NCBI GenBank assembly: GCA_017792345.1
Contig: CP051228.1
Location: 1,984,001-2,048,000, forward strand
Origin: Mesoflavibacter sp.
GTDB taxonomy: Bacteria > Pseudomonadota > Alphaproteobacteria > UBA8366 > Aestuariispiraceae
Length of the DNA stretch: 64,000 bases
Direction: 5' to 3'
The notes under the pieces are model-generated. The model saw only the letters and a list, made by a program, of their open reading frames with translations, had not been told where the DNA came from and made no database searches. A program made the translations under genes and the position numbers. Within the stretch, counting starts at the first letter, position 1. Each line of letters opens with the position of its first letter. Below are positions 8,132 through 16,990 of this stretch, in pieces.

Positions 8132-8671
8132 ATGGCGAATACCAAGCGCGTCGCGATGGCCGGCAAATTGGCGGCGATGATCCTTCCGATTGCGGTCGGC
8201 CTTGCGGCGGCGACCGGTGCCGCGGCGCAGGATCACAAGGATCTGGGCACGTTCAACGCCTGGCAGGCCTATAGCTATTCCCAGGGCGGCGGGACGCGCT
8301 GCACCATGGCGTCGCAGCCGTCGAAGGACGAGGGCGATTATGCCAAGCGCGGCGAAATCTGGGCCTTCGTGATGCACCGCCCGAAGGAAGGCGCAACCGG
8401 CGAAGTCGGCTTTCATATGGGATATCCGATCAAGGACGGCAGCACGGTCGAAGTGACCATCGGCGGCAGCACCTTCCGGCTCTATGCCAGCGGCGAGGGT
8501 GCCTATGCCTGGCGCGATGACGAGCCGAAGCTGATCAACGCTATGCGGGCCGGATCGTCGATGGTCGTGGTCGGCACCTCGGCGCGCGGTACCAAGACGA
8601 CCGACACCTATTCGCTGTCGGGCTTCACGGCCGCCAACAAGGCGATCAACGGCGCCTGCAACGTGAACTGA
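8132..8671 (+). CDS. Invasion-associated locus B (IalB)-like secreted protein
   Basis: This protein of about 179 residues has a signal peptide (charged start, hydrophobic LAAMILPIAVGLAAATG, cleavage after GAAAQ) followed by a compact domain resembling the IalB family: WQAYSYSQGGGTRCTMASQPS at the start of the mature part and a conserved C-terminal FTAANKAINGACNV. IalB was named for Bartonella invasion, but most alphaproteobacteria carry homologues of unknown periplasmic function. SD GAGGG lies five bases before the ATG at 8132; the GTG at 8126 overlaps that SD. It diverges from the rpoE operon. Confidence 0.82.
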   Translation: MANTKRVAMAGKLAAMILPIAVGLAAATGAAAQDHKDLGTFNAWQAYSYSQGGGTRCTMASQPSKDEGDYAKRGEIWAFVMHRPKEGATGEVGFHMGYPIKDGSTVEVTIGGSTFRLYASGEGAYAWRDDEPKLINAMRAGSSMVVVGTSARGTKTTDTYSLSGFTAANKAINGACNVN

Positions 8672-8887
8672 TCAGGCGTCGCTGCGTTCCTCTCCGCCGT
8701 CGGTCGAAAACTGCCGGTCCAGATAGTCTTCCAGATCCCGCAGGTCGTCGGGGATCGGCAGGCCTTCGGCGCGCAGGGTGTTCAGCAGCGTGTGCAGGCG
8801 CATGTGGATTTCGTGCTCGTCGCCCGGATCGTTGTCGATCTGGGACAGCAGCAGCGCGATTTCTGCTTTATAGTCTTCGAAGGCCAT
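8672..8887 (-). CDS. Conserved small protein of unknown function
   Basis: This 71-residue acidic protein contains no membrane segment or signal peptide. It is predicted to be helical (EIHMRLHTLLNTLRAEGLP in the middle) and ends in a charged tail. A good Shine-Dalgarno (CGAGGAGAAAACCC before ATG) supports expression. It is not recognised as a named family. Its stop codon directly abuts the stop of the IalB-like gene on the other strand, and it diverges from rlmN. Confidence 0.75.
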   Translation of the reverse strand: MAFEDYKAEIALLLSQIDNDPGDEHEIHMRLHTLLNTLRAEGLPIPDDLRDLEDYLDRQFSTDGGEERSDA

Positions 8888-8972
8888 GGGTTTTCTCCTC
8901 GGTTCTTGCGCCTGTTAGTTTACACGACCGGGGCAGGGGGAGTATGACCTGCCGCAAATTTGCAGGAATTCG

Positions 8973-10157
8973 ATGATGAGCGATGCAGCGTCCTTGCAGG
9001 ATTTCATGCCCGGCGGCCAATTGGCGCCGGAGCCTGACGCGCGCCCGAACCTGATCGGGCTGGACCGCGACGGCTTGGCGGCGCTGGTGAAGGATATGGG
9101 AGAGCCCGCCTTCCGCGCCAAGCAGCTCTATCACTGGATCTATAATCGCGGTGCCGCGCGGTTCGAGGATATGACGAACCTGTCCAAGGCGTTCCGCGCT
9201 AAGCTGGAGGAGACCTGCCGGATCGACCGGCCGAAGGTCTCGATGCATCAGAAATCCAAGGACGGCACCGAAAAGTGGCTGCTGCGCTATGAGGATGGGA
9301 ACGAGGCCGAGATGGTCTTCATCCCGGAAACCGACCGCGGCACCTTGTGCATCTCCTCCCAGGTCGGTTGTTCGCTGACCTGTGCCTTCTGTCATACCGG
9401 GACGCAGAAACTGGTCCGCAACCTGACGCCGGGCGATATCGTCGGCCAGGTGATGCTGGCGCGTGACGCGCTGGGCGACTGGGCCCAGACGGAGGAGGCC
9501 GGCCGCCGGATCAGCAATATCGTGCTGATGGGCATGGGCGAGCCGCTGTACAACACCGACAGCGTCATGGACGCGATGCGTCTGGTCTCCGACGGCGACG
9601 GAATCGCCATCGGACGGCGCAAGATCACGCTGTCGACCTCCGGTGTCGTGCCGGATATCCGCCGCGTTGGGGCGGAGCTGGGCCTGTCGCTGGCGATCTC
9701 GCTCCATGCGGTGAATGACGAGCTGCGCAACCGGCTGGTTCCGATCAACCGGAAATATCCGATTGCCGAGCTGATGGATGCGGTGCGCGGCTATCCCGGT
9801 CTGACGACCTCGCGCCGGGTGACCTGGGAATATGTCATGCTGAAGGGCGTGAACGACAGCGACGCGGATGCGCGCACCCTGCTGCGCCTGATGGAAGGCA
9901 TCCCGTCGAAGGTGAACCTGATCCCGTTCAACCCCTGGCCGGGCAGCGAATTCGAATGTTCCGACCCGGCGCGGATCGAATCCTTCCTGGCGATCCTGCA
10001 CCGCGCCGGCACGGTGGCGACGATCCGCAAGACGCGCGGGCAAGACATTCTGGCGGCCTGCGGGCAGCTTAAGTCGGAAAGCGAACGGATCGGCAAGCGT
10101 GAGCGGCTGCGCCTCGACGCGCTGCGGGCGGAAAAGGAAGCGGCGGTCGGGCTCTGA
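8973..10157 (+). CDS. rlmN: Dual-specificity 23S rRNA/tRNA (adenine-2-C) methyltransferase RlmN
   Basis: This 394-residue radical SAM enzyme methylates C2 of A2503 in 23S rRNA and of A37 in some tRNAs. The iron-sulfur CxxxCxxC motif is [12 protein letters not shown] at residues 132-143; [10 protein letters not shown] and [12 protein letters not shown] are typical SAM-site segments; the second catalytic cysteine lies in ILAACGQL near residue 365, where the methylated cysteine of RlmN is found. The start ATGATG follows AGGA at normal spacing. Family length is normal to slightly long. Confidence 0.96.
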   Translation: MMSDAASLQDFMPGGQLAPEPDARPNLIGLDRDGLAALVKDMGEPAFRAKQLYHWIYNRGAARFEDMTNLSKAFRAKLEETCRIDRPKVSMHQKSKDGTEKWLLRYEDGNEAEMVFIPETDRGTLCISSQVGCSLTCAFCHTGTQKLVRNLTPGDIVGQVMLARDALGDWAQTEEAGRRISNIVLMGMGEPLYNTDSVMDAMRLVSDGDGIAIGRRKITLSTSGVVPDIRRVGAELGLSLAISLHAVNDELRNRLVPINRKYPIAELMDAVRGYPGLTTSRRVTWEYVMLKGVNDSDADARTLLRLMEGIPSKVNLIPFNPWPGSEFECSDPARIESFLAILHRAGTVATIRKTRGQDILAACGQLKSESERIGKRERLRLDALRAEKEAAVGL

Positions 10158-10181
10158 CCCGATAAGAAACCGGGGTGGGGC

Positions 10182-12194
10182 ATGGCTGGTTCGAAGGCCG
10201 CGGCACGCGGCGCGACGGGGGTGACGATCGCGCTGCTGATCGCTTTGGCATTCGCGGTTTCCGCGCGGGCGGAACCGTTTTCATTATCCCCCGGCCTGCC
10301 GGTTCAGGCGCCGATGGGCCATGCCGCCCTGTTGGAAGACCCGGCCGGAGACATCGATCCGGCAGCGGTTCTCAAGGGGGCGCTGGATGGCGAATTCCAA
10401 CCGCTGGATGGAAAGTCCACGTCGGTCGGGATCACCCGGTCTGCCTGGTGGGTTCGCTTCGAAGCGGTCAATCCCGGCCCGGAACCGGTCGAATGGGTGA
10501 TCAACTTTCCCTTTCCGCTGACCGATTATGTGGATCTGTACCACCTGCGCGACGATGGGTCGGTCGATCATGTCGCGATGGGCGACCGCCTGCCCTATGA
10601 CAGCCGGCCCCTGCCGGGGGAGGGCTTTGCCGCGCCGCTGACCACCGGACCGGGCGAAACCAGCACCGTCTATGTCCGGCTGCACCACGAACACGGCGAC
10701 GGCATCGACGTCTTTTTCCAGGTCTCTTCCCCGAAAGCCTATTCCACCAAGCAGCATGCGATCTGGATGGTGCTGGGCCTCTTCGCCGGCGGGGCGATGC
10801 TTCTGTTCCTGTACAATGTCGTGATCTTCGCGGTGGTCCGGGAACGGGTCTATTTCTGGTACCTCGCCTATTTCGCCGCGACCCAGCTTGCCTTCGCCGC
10901 CGCGTCTGGCTTCGGCAACCGCTTCCTGTGGCCCGACCGGCCGGGCCTCGGGGAATTCGCCGCGCCGCTGTTTTCCGCCCTGGCCTTCATGCTGGTGGTG
11001 CAGTTCAGCCGCACCTTCCTGGAGACACGGCGCCTGACTCCGCGTTTCGATAGGGTGCTGCGGGTCGTCATGGCCTATTTCGCCCTGCCGCCGATCCTGT
11101 TCCTGGCGGGAGAGGGCGCGCTGGCGGCGCAGACGGTCATGACCGGCGGTCTGGCCCTGACCATGCTGCCGGTCTATGGCGCGATGCTGTGGTGGCGCGG
11201 CGAGACTTCGGCGCGCATATTTACCCTGGCCTGGGCGGTCTGGTTCGTCTCCGTGGCGCTGTTGATCGGACGATTCGTCGGGCTTGCCCCGACCAACGAC
11301 CTGACCCTGCGCATCGCCTGGATGGGTTTGCTGGGCGAGGCGGTCCTGTTCGCGCTGGCGCTGGCCGACCGGATCCGCCTGCTGCAGCGTCAGAAGGTCG
11401 CCGCCGAACAGCGGGCCCGCCTGGCACTGGAACGTTCCGAGGCGGAGCTGAAATCCCAGGTCGCCGCCCGGACCCGGGAATTGCAGGATACGAACGACAC
11501 CCTGTCCGATCTGAACCGTCAGAAGGACCGGTTCTTCTCCATCATCGCGCATGACCTTATGGGGCCGTTCAGCGTCCTGATCGGCATGTCGGACCTCCTC
11601 AAGCGCCGGATTTCGACCCTGCCGCGCGAGACGATCGCGGAGTATGGCGGCGACATCAGCACGGCCGCGCAAAACCTGCACAAGCTGTTGGAAAATCTTC
11701 TGTCCTGGGCACGCCTGCAGCAGGGGGCGATGTCATACGACCCGCAACCCTATTCGCTGCATTCCTCCGTCGCGGATGTGACCGAGCTGTTCGCGCCTGT
11801 CGCGCGGCAGAAGGGGATCGATCTCACGGCAGAGGCGCCGCCGGAGCTGGGCCTGCGCGCGGATCGCAAGATGATCGAAACCGCCCTGCGCAATCTGGTC
11901 AGCAACGCGCTGAAATTCTCGCGGTCCGGCGATAAGGTGCGGATCACGGTGGCGCAATCCGATACGGAAACGCGGATCGCGGTGACCGATACCGGCATCG
12001 GCATGAACGCGAAAACCAGGACGGCCTTGTTCTCGCTGGACCAGAAACTGTCCGTGGCCGGGACGGAGGGTGAGACGGGGACGGGCCTCGGGTTGCGCTT
12101 GTCGCACGAGCTGGTCGAACGCCATGGCGGCCGGATTGAGGTCGAAAGCGAACCGGGCGCAGGGTCGACCTTTACGATCGTCCTGCCGTCATAA
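10182..12194 (+). CDS. 7TM-DISM sensor histidine kinase (orphan)
   Basis: This 670-residue membrane kinase has a signal-like N-terminus, a periplasmic 7TMR-DISMED2-type sensor domain (to about residue 190, with TRSAWWVRFEAVNPG), seven transmembrane helices (about 195-400), a coiled-coil linker, a HisKA domain with the phosphorylatable histidine in FFSIIAHDLMGPF (near residue 457), and a HATPase domain with NLVSNALKFS, DTGIGM and GTGLGLRLS. No response regulator is encoded beside it, so it is an orphan kinase. DISM sensors often bind carbohydrates or small ligands; the ligand is unknown. The 3' end overlaps the convergent cobD gene by six bases. Confidence 0.92.
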   Translation: MAGSKAAARGATGVTIALLIALAFAVSARAEPFSLSPGLPVQAPMGHAALLEDPAGDIDPAAVLKGALDGEFQPLDGKSTSVGITRSAWWVRFEAVNPGPEPVEWVINFPFPLTDYVDLYHLRDDGSVDHVAMGDRLPYDSRPLPGEGFAAPLTTGPGETSTVYVRLHHEHGDGIDVFFQVSSPKAYSTKQHAIWMVLGLFAGGAMLLFLYNVVIFAVVRERVYFWYLAYFAATQLAFAAASGFGNRFLWPDRPGLGEFAAPLFSALAFMLVVQFSRTFLETRRLTPRFDRVLRVVMAYFALPPILFLAGEGALAAQTVMTGGLALTMLPVYGAMLWWRGETSARIFTLAWAVWFVSVALLIGRFVGLAPTNDLTLRIAWMGLLGEAVLFALALADRIRLLQRQKVAAEQRARLALERSEAELKSQVAARTRELQDTNDTLSDLNRQKDRFFSIIAHDLMGPFSVLIGMSDLLKRRISTLPRETIAEYGGDISTAAQNLHKLLENLLSWARLQQGAMSYDPQPYSLHSSVADVTELFAPVARQKGIDLTAEAPPELGLRADRKMIETALRNLVSNALKFSRSGDKVRITVAQSDTETRIAVTDTGIGMNAKTRTALFSLDQKLSVAGTEGETGTGLGLRLSHELVERHGGRIEVESEPGAGSTFTIVLPS

Positions 12195-13211
12195 CAGCAC
12201 GGCCAGTCCGCCCATCAGGGCCGCGAACCAGACCAGCAGATTGGCGACGATGTAGAGGGCGCGGGCGCGGTCGATGTCGCGCGGTTCCAGGCGTGCCGGG
12301 AAATCCTCGCCGATCCAGACGCCGACGACCTGGCCGCCCGGATAGGTGCGCGGCCCGCCCAGCGCGACACCCATGGCGCCCGCGAAGGCGGCTTCTGGCC
12401 AGCCGGCATTCGGCGATTTGTGCTTCTTGGCCTCGCGCAGCATGGTGCGCACGGCCTGGACCGGATAGGCGGTCGGCGTGAAACAGGCGGCGAGGCAGAC
12501 CAGCAGCCCGCTGATCCGCGCCGGAACCCAATTGGCGATATCGTCCAGCCGCGCGGCGGCGAAGCCGAAGGCGCGGTGGCGGTCGGTCTTGTAGCCGATC
12601 ATGCTGTCCAGCGTGTTGATCGCCTTATAGGCCAAGAGGCCCGGCAGGCCGAAGACCAGATAGAAGCAGATCGGCGCGATGACGCCGTCGCTGAAATTCT
12701 CGGACAGGGATTCGATGCCGGACCGGACGACGCCGTGACGGTCCAGGCTGCGCGGGTCGCGGCTGACGATATGGGCGATTTCGCGCCTGCCGCCTTCCAG
12801 CCCGTCACTGCGCAGGGCCTTGCCGACGCGGCGGACATGATCGTGCAGGCTGCGCGCCGCCAGGAAAATGCCGACGACCAGCGCTTCCGCCGCCCAGCCC
12901 CAGGCATGGCCTTCGAACAGCGCGGCGAGCGCCCAGCCGATGCCGGCCGCCGATCCGACGACGAAGAGAACGGTCACCGCGCCGCGGATCATCCGGTCCG
13001 TCTCCGGCCGCCCCTCGCGGTTCAGGCGTCGGTCCAGGAAGCCGATCGGCTTGCCGATCAGGACGACGGGATGCGGCACGATGCGATAGAACCAGCGCGG
13101 ATCGCCGACCAACGCGTCGAACAGCATCGCCAGGGCCAGAATCAGCGCGATCGGCAGGGTCTGGGGCATCAGCCCGGACGCAGCGTCCAGGAAGGCGGCA
13201 ACCTGTTCCAT
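12189..13211 (-). CDS. cobD: Adenosylcobinamide-phosphate synthase CobD/CbiB
   Basis: This 340-residue inner-membrane enzyme attaches the aminopropanol (phosphate) arm to adenosylcobyric acid in cobalamin synthesis. Landmarks are the N-terminal LFDALVGDPRWFYRIVPHP, the central RDPRSLDRHGVVRSGIESL segment and SENFSDGVIAPICFYLVFG, all typical for CbiB. It stands without other cob genes in this window and has no riboswitch upstream, although the B12-controlled cbtBA pair lies 8 kb away. SD is not strong; the ATG fits the family start. Confidence 0.95.
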   Translation of the reverse strand: MEQVAAFLDAASGLMPQTLPIALILALAMLFDALVGDPRWFYRIVPHPVVLIGKPIGFLDRRLNREGRPETDRMIRGAVTVLFVVGSAAGIGWALAALFEGHAWGWAAEALVVGIFLAARSLHDHVRRVGKALRSDGLEGGRREIAHIVSRDPRSLDRHGVVRSGIESLSENFSDGVIAPICFYLVFGLPGLLAYKAINTLDSMIGYKTDRHRAFGFAAARLDDIANWVPARISGLLVCLAACFTPTAYPVQAVRTMLREAKKHKSPNAGWPEAAFAGAMGVALGGPRTYPGGQVVGVWIGEDFPARLEPRDIDRARALYIVANLLVWFAALMGGLAVLL

Positions 13212-13220
13212 GCAGTCAGG

Positions 13221-14483
13221 TCAGCGGCGCGCGACGCGCGGTGCGGGCGGGCTTTTGGTGCGCGACATCTGCTGCAGGACGGCGTCGAGATAGCGGCCCT
13301 GGAACATGGTGATGCCCATGGACTGGCCGGTCCGCACCATCGCCTCGTTGTCGCAGCGCGACAGGATGACCCGGCCCTTGCCGATCCGGTCCACCTGTTT
13401 CGCGATATCGGCGCGCAGATCCTGGCTGCCGCCGGAATCGAAGACGGATCCGGCCGACAGCTTGACCAGATCGATCTCCATGAACTGGCGGTCGACGAAG
13501 CGGGTCAGTTCCGGCGTGATCCCGTCCAGGCAGATCCGGTAGCCCTTTTCGCGCACGAAATCCCGCGCGAACAGGAATGAGGAATAGTCGGACAGAATAT
13601 CCAGAAGCTGCAGTTCGACGACCAGCGTGCCGCGGCTGCCCATGCGCAGGCTGGCATCGAAATCCAGGAATTCCGGGGCCAGCAAGGTGCCGACATTGAC
13701 GTTGATCGAAAAAGACGAATGCAAGGTCCGGTCGTCGGCCCGGGCCAGCATCTTCAGAACGCGGCGGTCCAGCGTCTGGGTCAGGTGCTGGAACAGCCAG
13801 CGGTTGGCCGCCAGATTGACATCCGGCAGCACCGTCTTGGCCAGATCGTAGATCGAGATGAACAGCTCGTTGAAGATCGGTTTGGGCGGGGATTCCTTGT
13901 GGACGACGCTGACCGCCTGACGCCGGAAGACGCTGGACAGGTCGGCGCGTTCCAGGAATTCCTCCAGCCGGCCCAGCTGTTCCGGTTTCAGCGGCCGGCG
14001 CGCATCCTCGAAGGTCTCGCCGGTCTGTTCCGCCATCTGCTGCAGGCGCTTCTGGCGGGCACGCTCCTCTTCGAAGACGCGCTCGCACAAGTCCATGAAC
14101 TTCGCGTACTGACCTTCGATATTGTAAAGCGTGGCGAACCTGCCATGACCCTCGTCGGAATCCGGCTCCGCCTGGGTCAGCGGATCGTCGCTGAACAGAT
14201 AGCGCAGGCGCATGACCGCGTCGTCCATCTGCTGCAGGGTCGCGCCCTTGACCACGAAGATCAGGTCGTTATTGCCCAGAAGGAAGGACTGCCCTTCGAA
14301 AGTCGATACGAAGTCGTCCAGCGTGTTCAGGGCAATGCGGATATGGTGTTCGCGCCGGTTCTGGGGCTTCAGACGGGACAAATGCACATGCACGCCACGC
14401 CGGCCGTCCCGGTGGCGTTCCAGACGCTGTGCGTAGTCCAGCAGCAGATATTCCTGGCTGGCCATGCCGGATTGTTGCGCCAT
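13221..14483 (-). CDS. Degenerate EAL-domain protein
   Basis: This protein of about 420 residues has an N-terminal region with an RNA- or nucleotide-domain-like alpha/beta pattern (residues 1-110), a coiled-coil linker (EEERARQKRLQQM), and a C-terminal EAL fold (from about residue 185). The fold landmarks are present (NVNVGTLLAPEF, VVELQLLDILSDY, RICLDGI, DLVKLSAG), but the EAL motif reads NELF and the paired-aspartate loop is reduced to LDG, so c-di-GMP hydrolysis is unlikely; a binding or scaffold role is inferred. I use the ATG of MAQQSGMASQ with AGAGG about 12 bases upstream. The gene is nine bases upstream of cobD. Confidence 0.8.
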   Translation of the reverse strand: MAQQSGMASQEYLLLDYAQRLERHRDGRRGVHVHLSRLKPQNRREHHIRIALNTLDDFVSTFEGQSFLLGNNDLIFVVKGATLQQMDDAVMRLRYLFSDDPLTQAEPDSDEGHGRFATLYNIEGQYAKFMDLCERVFEEERARQKRLQQMAEQTGETFEDARRPLKPEQLGRLEEFLERADLSSVFRRQAVSVVHKESPPKPIFNELFISIYDLAKTVLPDVNLAANRWLFQHLTQTLDRRVLKMLARADDRTLHSSFSINVNVGTLLAPEFLDFDASLRMGSRGTLVVELQLLDILSDYSSFLFARDFVREKGYRICLDGITPELTRFVDRQFMEIDLVKLSAGSVFDSGGSQDLRADIAKQVDRIGKGRVILSRCDNEAMVRTGQSMGITMFQGRYLDAVLQQMSRTKSPPAPRVARR

Positions 14484-14714
14484 GTCGTACCGTCGCCTCT
14501 TCCCGCCGGTTTGTCTTGTCGGCCGCGCGCCCGCGTTTGACTTCGCGGTTAACCGTGTTGCCAAGGATAGGGTGCTTCAACGTCCAAGAAAAGACGGTTC
14601 AGGTAACACGATTGGAAACACTGTCATAATCCCTTTCGCATGCTAGACCTATAACATGCGTTAACAGAACAAGGTCTGCGGGAATAACGGCCCCGAAAGA
14701 CCCCGGAGGAGACA

Positions 14715-16976
14715 ATGGCCGATAAGAAGATCACGGAAGAGGATGCGCTGCAGTTCCACGCCCAGGGACGGCCGGGCAAGATCGAACTGGCGCCGACCAA
14801 GCCTCTGACGACGCAGCGCGACCTGTCCCTGGCCTATTCGCCGGGGGTGGCGGCGCCTTGCCTGCGGATCGCCGAAGATCCCTCCACGGCCTATGACTAT
14901 ACCGCGCGCGGCAACATGGTCGCGGTGATCTCCAACGGCACGGCGGTGCTGGGCCTCGGCAATATCGGGGCGCTGGCGTCCAAACCGGTGATGGAAGGCA
15001 AGGCGGTGCTGTTCAAGCGTTTCGCCGACGTCGATTCCATCGACCTGGAAGTCGGGACCGAGGATGTCGACGAATTCGTGAACTGCGTGCGATTCCTGGG
15101 CCCGACCTTCGGCGGCATCAATCTGGAGGATATCAAGGCGCCGGAATGCTTCATCATCGAACAGCGCCTGCGTGAGGAGATGGACATTCCCGTCTTCCAC
15201 GACGACCAGCACGGCACCGCGATCATCGCCGCCGCCGGCCTGATCAACGCGCTGCATCTGACCGGCCGCGACATCAGGGACACCAAGCTGGTGGTCAACG
15301 GCGCCGGCGCGGCGGCAATCGCCTGTACCGAACTGGTCAAGGCGATGGGGGTGCCCGCCAACAATGTCATCCTGTGCGATTCCAAGGGCGTGATCTATCA
15401 GGGCCGCAAGGAAGGCATGAACCAGTGGAAATCGGCCCATGCCGCCGTCACCGACGCGCGCAGCCTGGCCGAAGCGCTGGACGGCGCGGACGTGTTCTTC
15501 GGCCTGTCGGTCAAGGGTGCGGTGACGCCGGAAATGGTGAAGTCCATGGCGGACAAGCCGATCCTGTTCGCGATGGCCAATCCCGATCCGGAAATCACCC
15601 CGGACGATGCCAAATCGGTGCGCCCGGACGCGATCGTGGCGACCGGCCGGTCGGACTATCCGAACCAGGTCAACAATGTGCTGGGCTTTCCCTATATCTT
15701 CCGGGGCGCGCTGGACGTGCGGGCGACGACGATCAACGACGACATGAAGATCGCGGCGGCCGAGGCAATCGCCCGGCTGGCGCGCGAGGACGTGCCGGAC
15801 GAGGTCGCGAATGCCTATGGCGGTCAGGCGCTGCAATATGGGCCGGATTATATCATCCCGGTGCCCTTCGACCCCCGGCTGATCGTCGCCGTCCCGGCGG
15901 CGGTGGCGGAAGCGGCGATGAAGTCCGGCGTCGCGCGGCGGCCGATCATGGATATGGAAGGCTATCGCCAGGAGCTGAAGGCGCGCCTGGATCCGACCGC
16001 CAACATGCTGCATTTCATCTTCGAGCGCGTGCGCCAGAACCCGCAGCGCGTCTGCTTCGCGGAGGGCGAGGATCCGCGCGTGATCCGCGCGGCGGCGCTG
16101 TTCCAGACGTCCGGCTACGGCACGCCGGTTCTGGTCGGGCGCGAGGACCGCATCCGCGAGACCACGCGGGAACTGGGCCTGGACGCATCGATCCAGTTCG
16201 AAATCCACAATGCGCGGCTCAGCTCCGACAATGAGGAGTATACCGATTACCTCTATGCCAAGGTGCAGCGGTCGGGCTTTCTGCATCGCGACTGCCAGCG
16301 GCTAGTGAACCAGGACCGCAACGTCTTCGCCGCCTGCATGCTGGCCAAGGGCAAGGTCGACGCCGTGGTCACCGGGGCGACGCGCGCCTTCAACGTCGCT
16401 TATGAAGGCGTGCGCATGGTGATCGACGTCGCCGAGGGCCATACGGCGATGGGCCTGACCATCATGGTGGCGCGCGGCCGGACGATCTTTATCGCCGATA
16501 CCTCGGTCAACGAATTGCCGGACGGCCGCATCCTGGCGGAAGTGGCGAAGGAAGCCGCGGCCTATGCCAGACGCCTGGGTCACGAGCCGCGTGTCGGCAT
16601 GCTCTATGCCTCGAATTTCGGCAATCCGGACCGGCCGGGCGGCAAGCGGGTGCGGGATGCGGTCCATATCCTGGATTCGGAACAGGTCGATTTCGAATAT
16701 GACGGCGAGATCTCGCCCAGCGCGGCGCTGGACTATGATCTGATGCAGCGGCTCTATCCCTTCTGCCGACTGAAGGGTCCCGCGAATGTGCTGGTCATGC
16801 CGGGCATCAATTCTGCCCATATCGCGACGCGGATGCTGCAAAGCCTGGGCGGGGGTACGATGATCGGACCGCTGATGCTGGGCCTCGCCCATCCAGTGCA
16901 GGTCGCCCAGATGGGCAGCAGCGTCAGCGATCTCGTCTCGCTCGCGGCCCTGGCCGCCCACGACGCCATCGACTAG
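14715..16976 (+). CDS. maeB: NADP-dependent malic enzyme, fused to phosphotransacetylase-like domain
   Basis: This 753-residue MaeB-type enzyme converts malate to pyruvate and CO2, yielding NADPH for anabolism. The malic enzyme half has LAYSPGVAAPCL near residue 38, the DDQHGTAII segment and the nucleotide loop VVNGAGAAAIACTEL (about 195-209). The C-terminal phosphotransacetylase-like half starts near residue 430 (RVCFAEGEDPRVIRAAAL) and usually acts as a regulatory domain in this family. SD GGAGGAGAC precedes the ATG. phoR follows 14 bases after the stop. Confidence 0.96.
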   Translation: MADKKITEEDALQFHAQGRPGKIELAPTKPLTTQRDLSLAYSPGVAAPCLRIAEDPSTAYDYTARGNMVAVISNGTAVLGLGNIGALASKPVMEGKAVLFKRFADVDSIDLEVGTEDVDEFVNCVRFLGPTFGGINLEDIKAPECFIIEQRLREEMDIPVFHDDQHGTAIIAAAGLINALHLTGRDIRDTKLVVNGAGAAAIACTELVKAMGVPANNVILCDSKGVIYQGRKEGMNQWKSAHAAVTDARSLAEALDGADVFFGLSVKGAVTPEMVKSMADKPILFAMANPDPEITPDDAKSVRPDAIVATGRSDYPNQVNNVLGFPYIFRGALDVRATTINDDMKIAAAEAIARLAREDVPDEVANAYGGQALQYGPDYIIPVPFDPRLIVAVPAAVAEAAMKSGVARRPIMDMEGYRQELKARLDPTANMLHFIFERVRQNPQRVCFAEGEDPRVIRAAALFQTSGYGTPVLVGREDRIRETTRELGLDASIQFEIHNARLSSDNEEYTDYLYAKVQRSGFLHRDCQRLVNQDRNVFAACMLAKGKVDAVVTGATRAFNVAYEGVRMVIDVAEGHTAMGLTIMVARGRTIFIADTSVNELPDGRILAEVAKEAAAYARRLGHEPRVGMLYASNFGNPDRPGGKRVRDAVHILDSEQVDFEYDGEISPSAALDYDLMQRLYPFCRLKGPANVLVMPGINSAHIATRMLQSLGGGTMIGPLMLGLAHPVQVAQMGSSVSDLVSLAALAAHDAID

Positions 16977-16990
16977 GACGCTGGTACGCC

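Noticed and set aside
14661-16286. Long minus-strand frame (541 codons) over maeB
   Set aside because: Shadow of a well-conserved enzyme gene in high-GC DNA; Arg/His-rich product with no motif.
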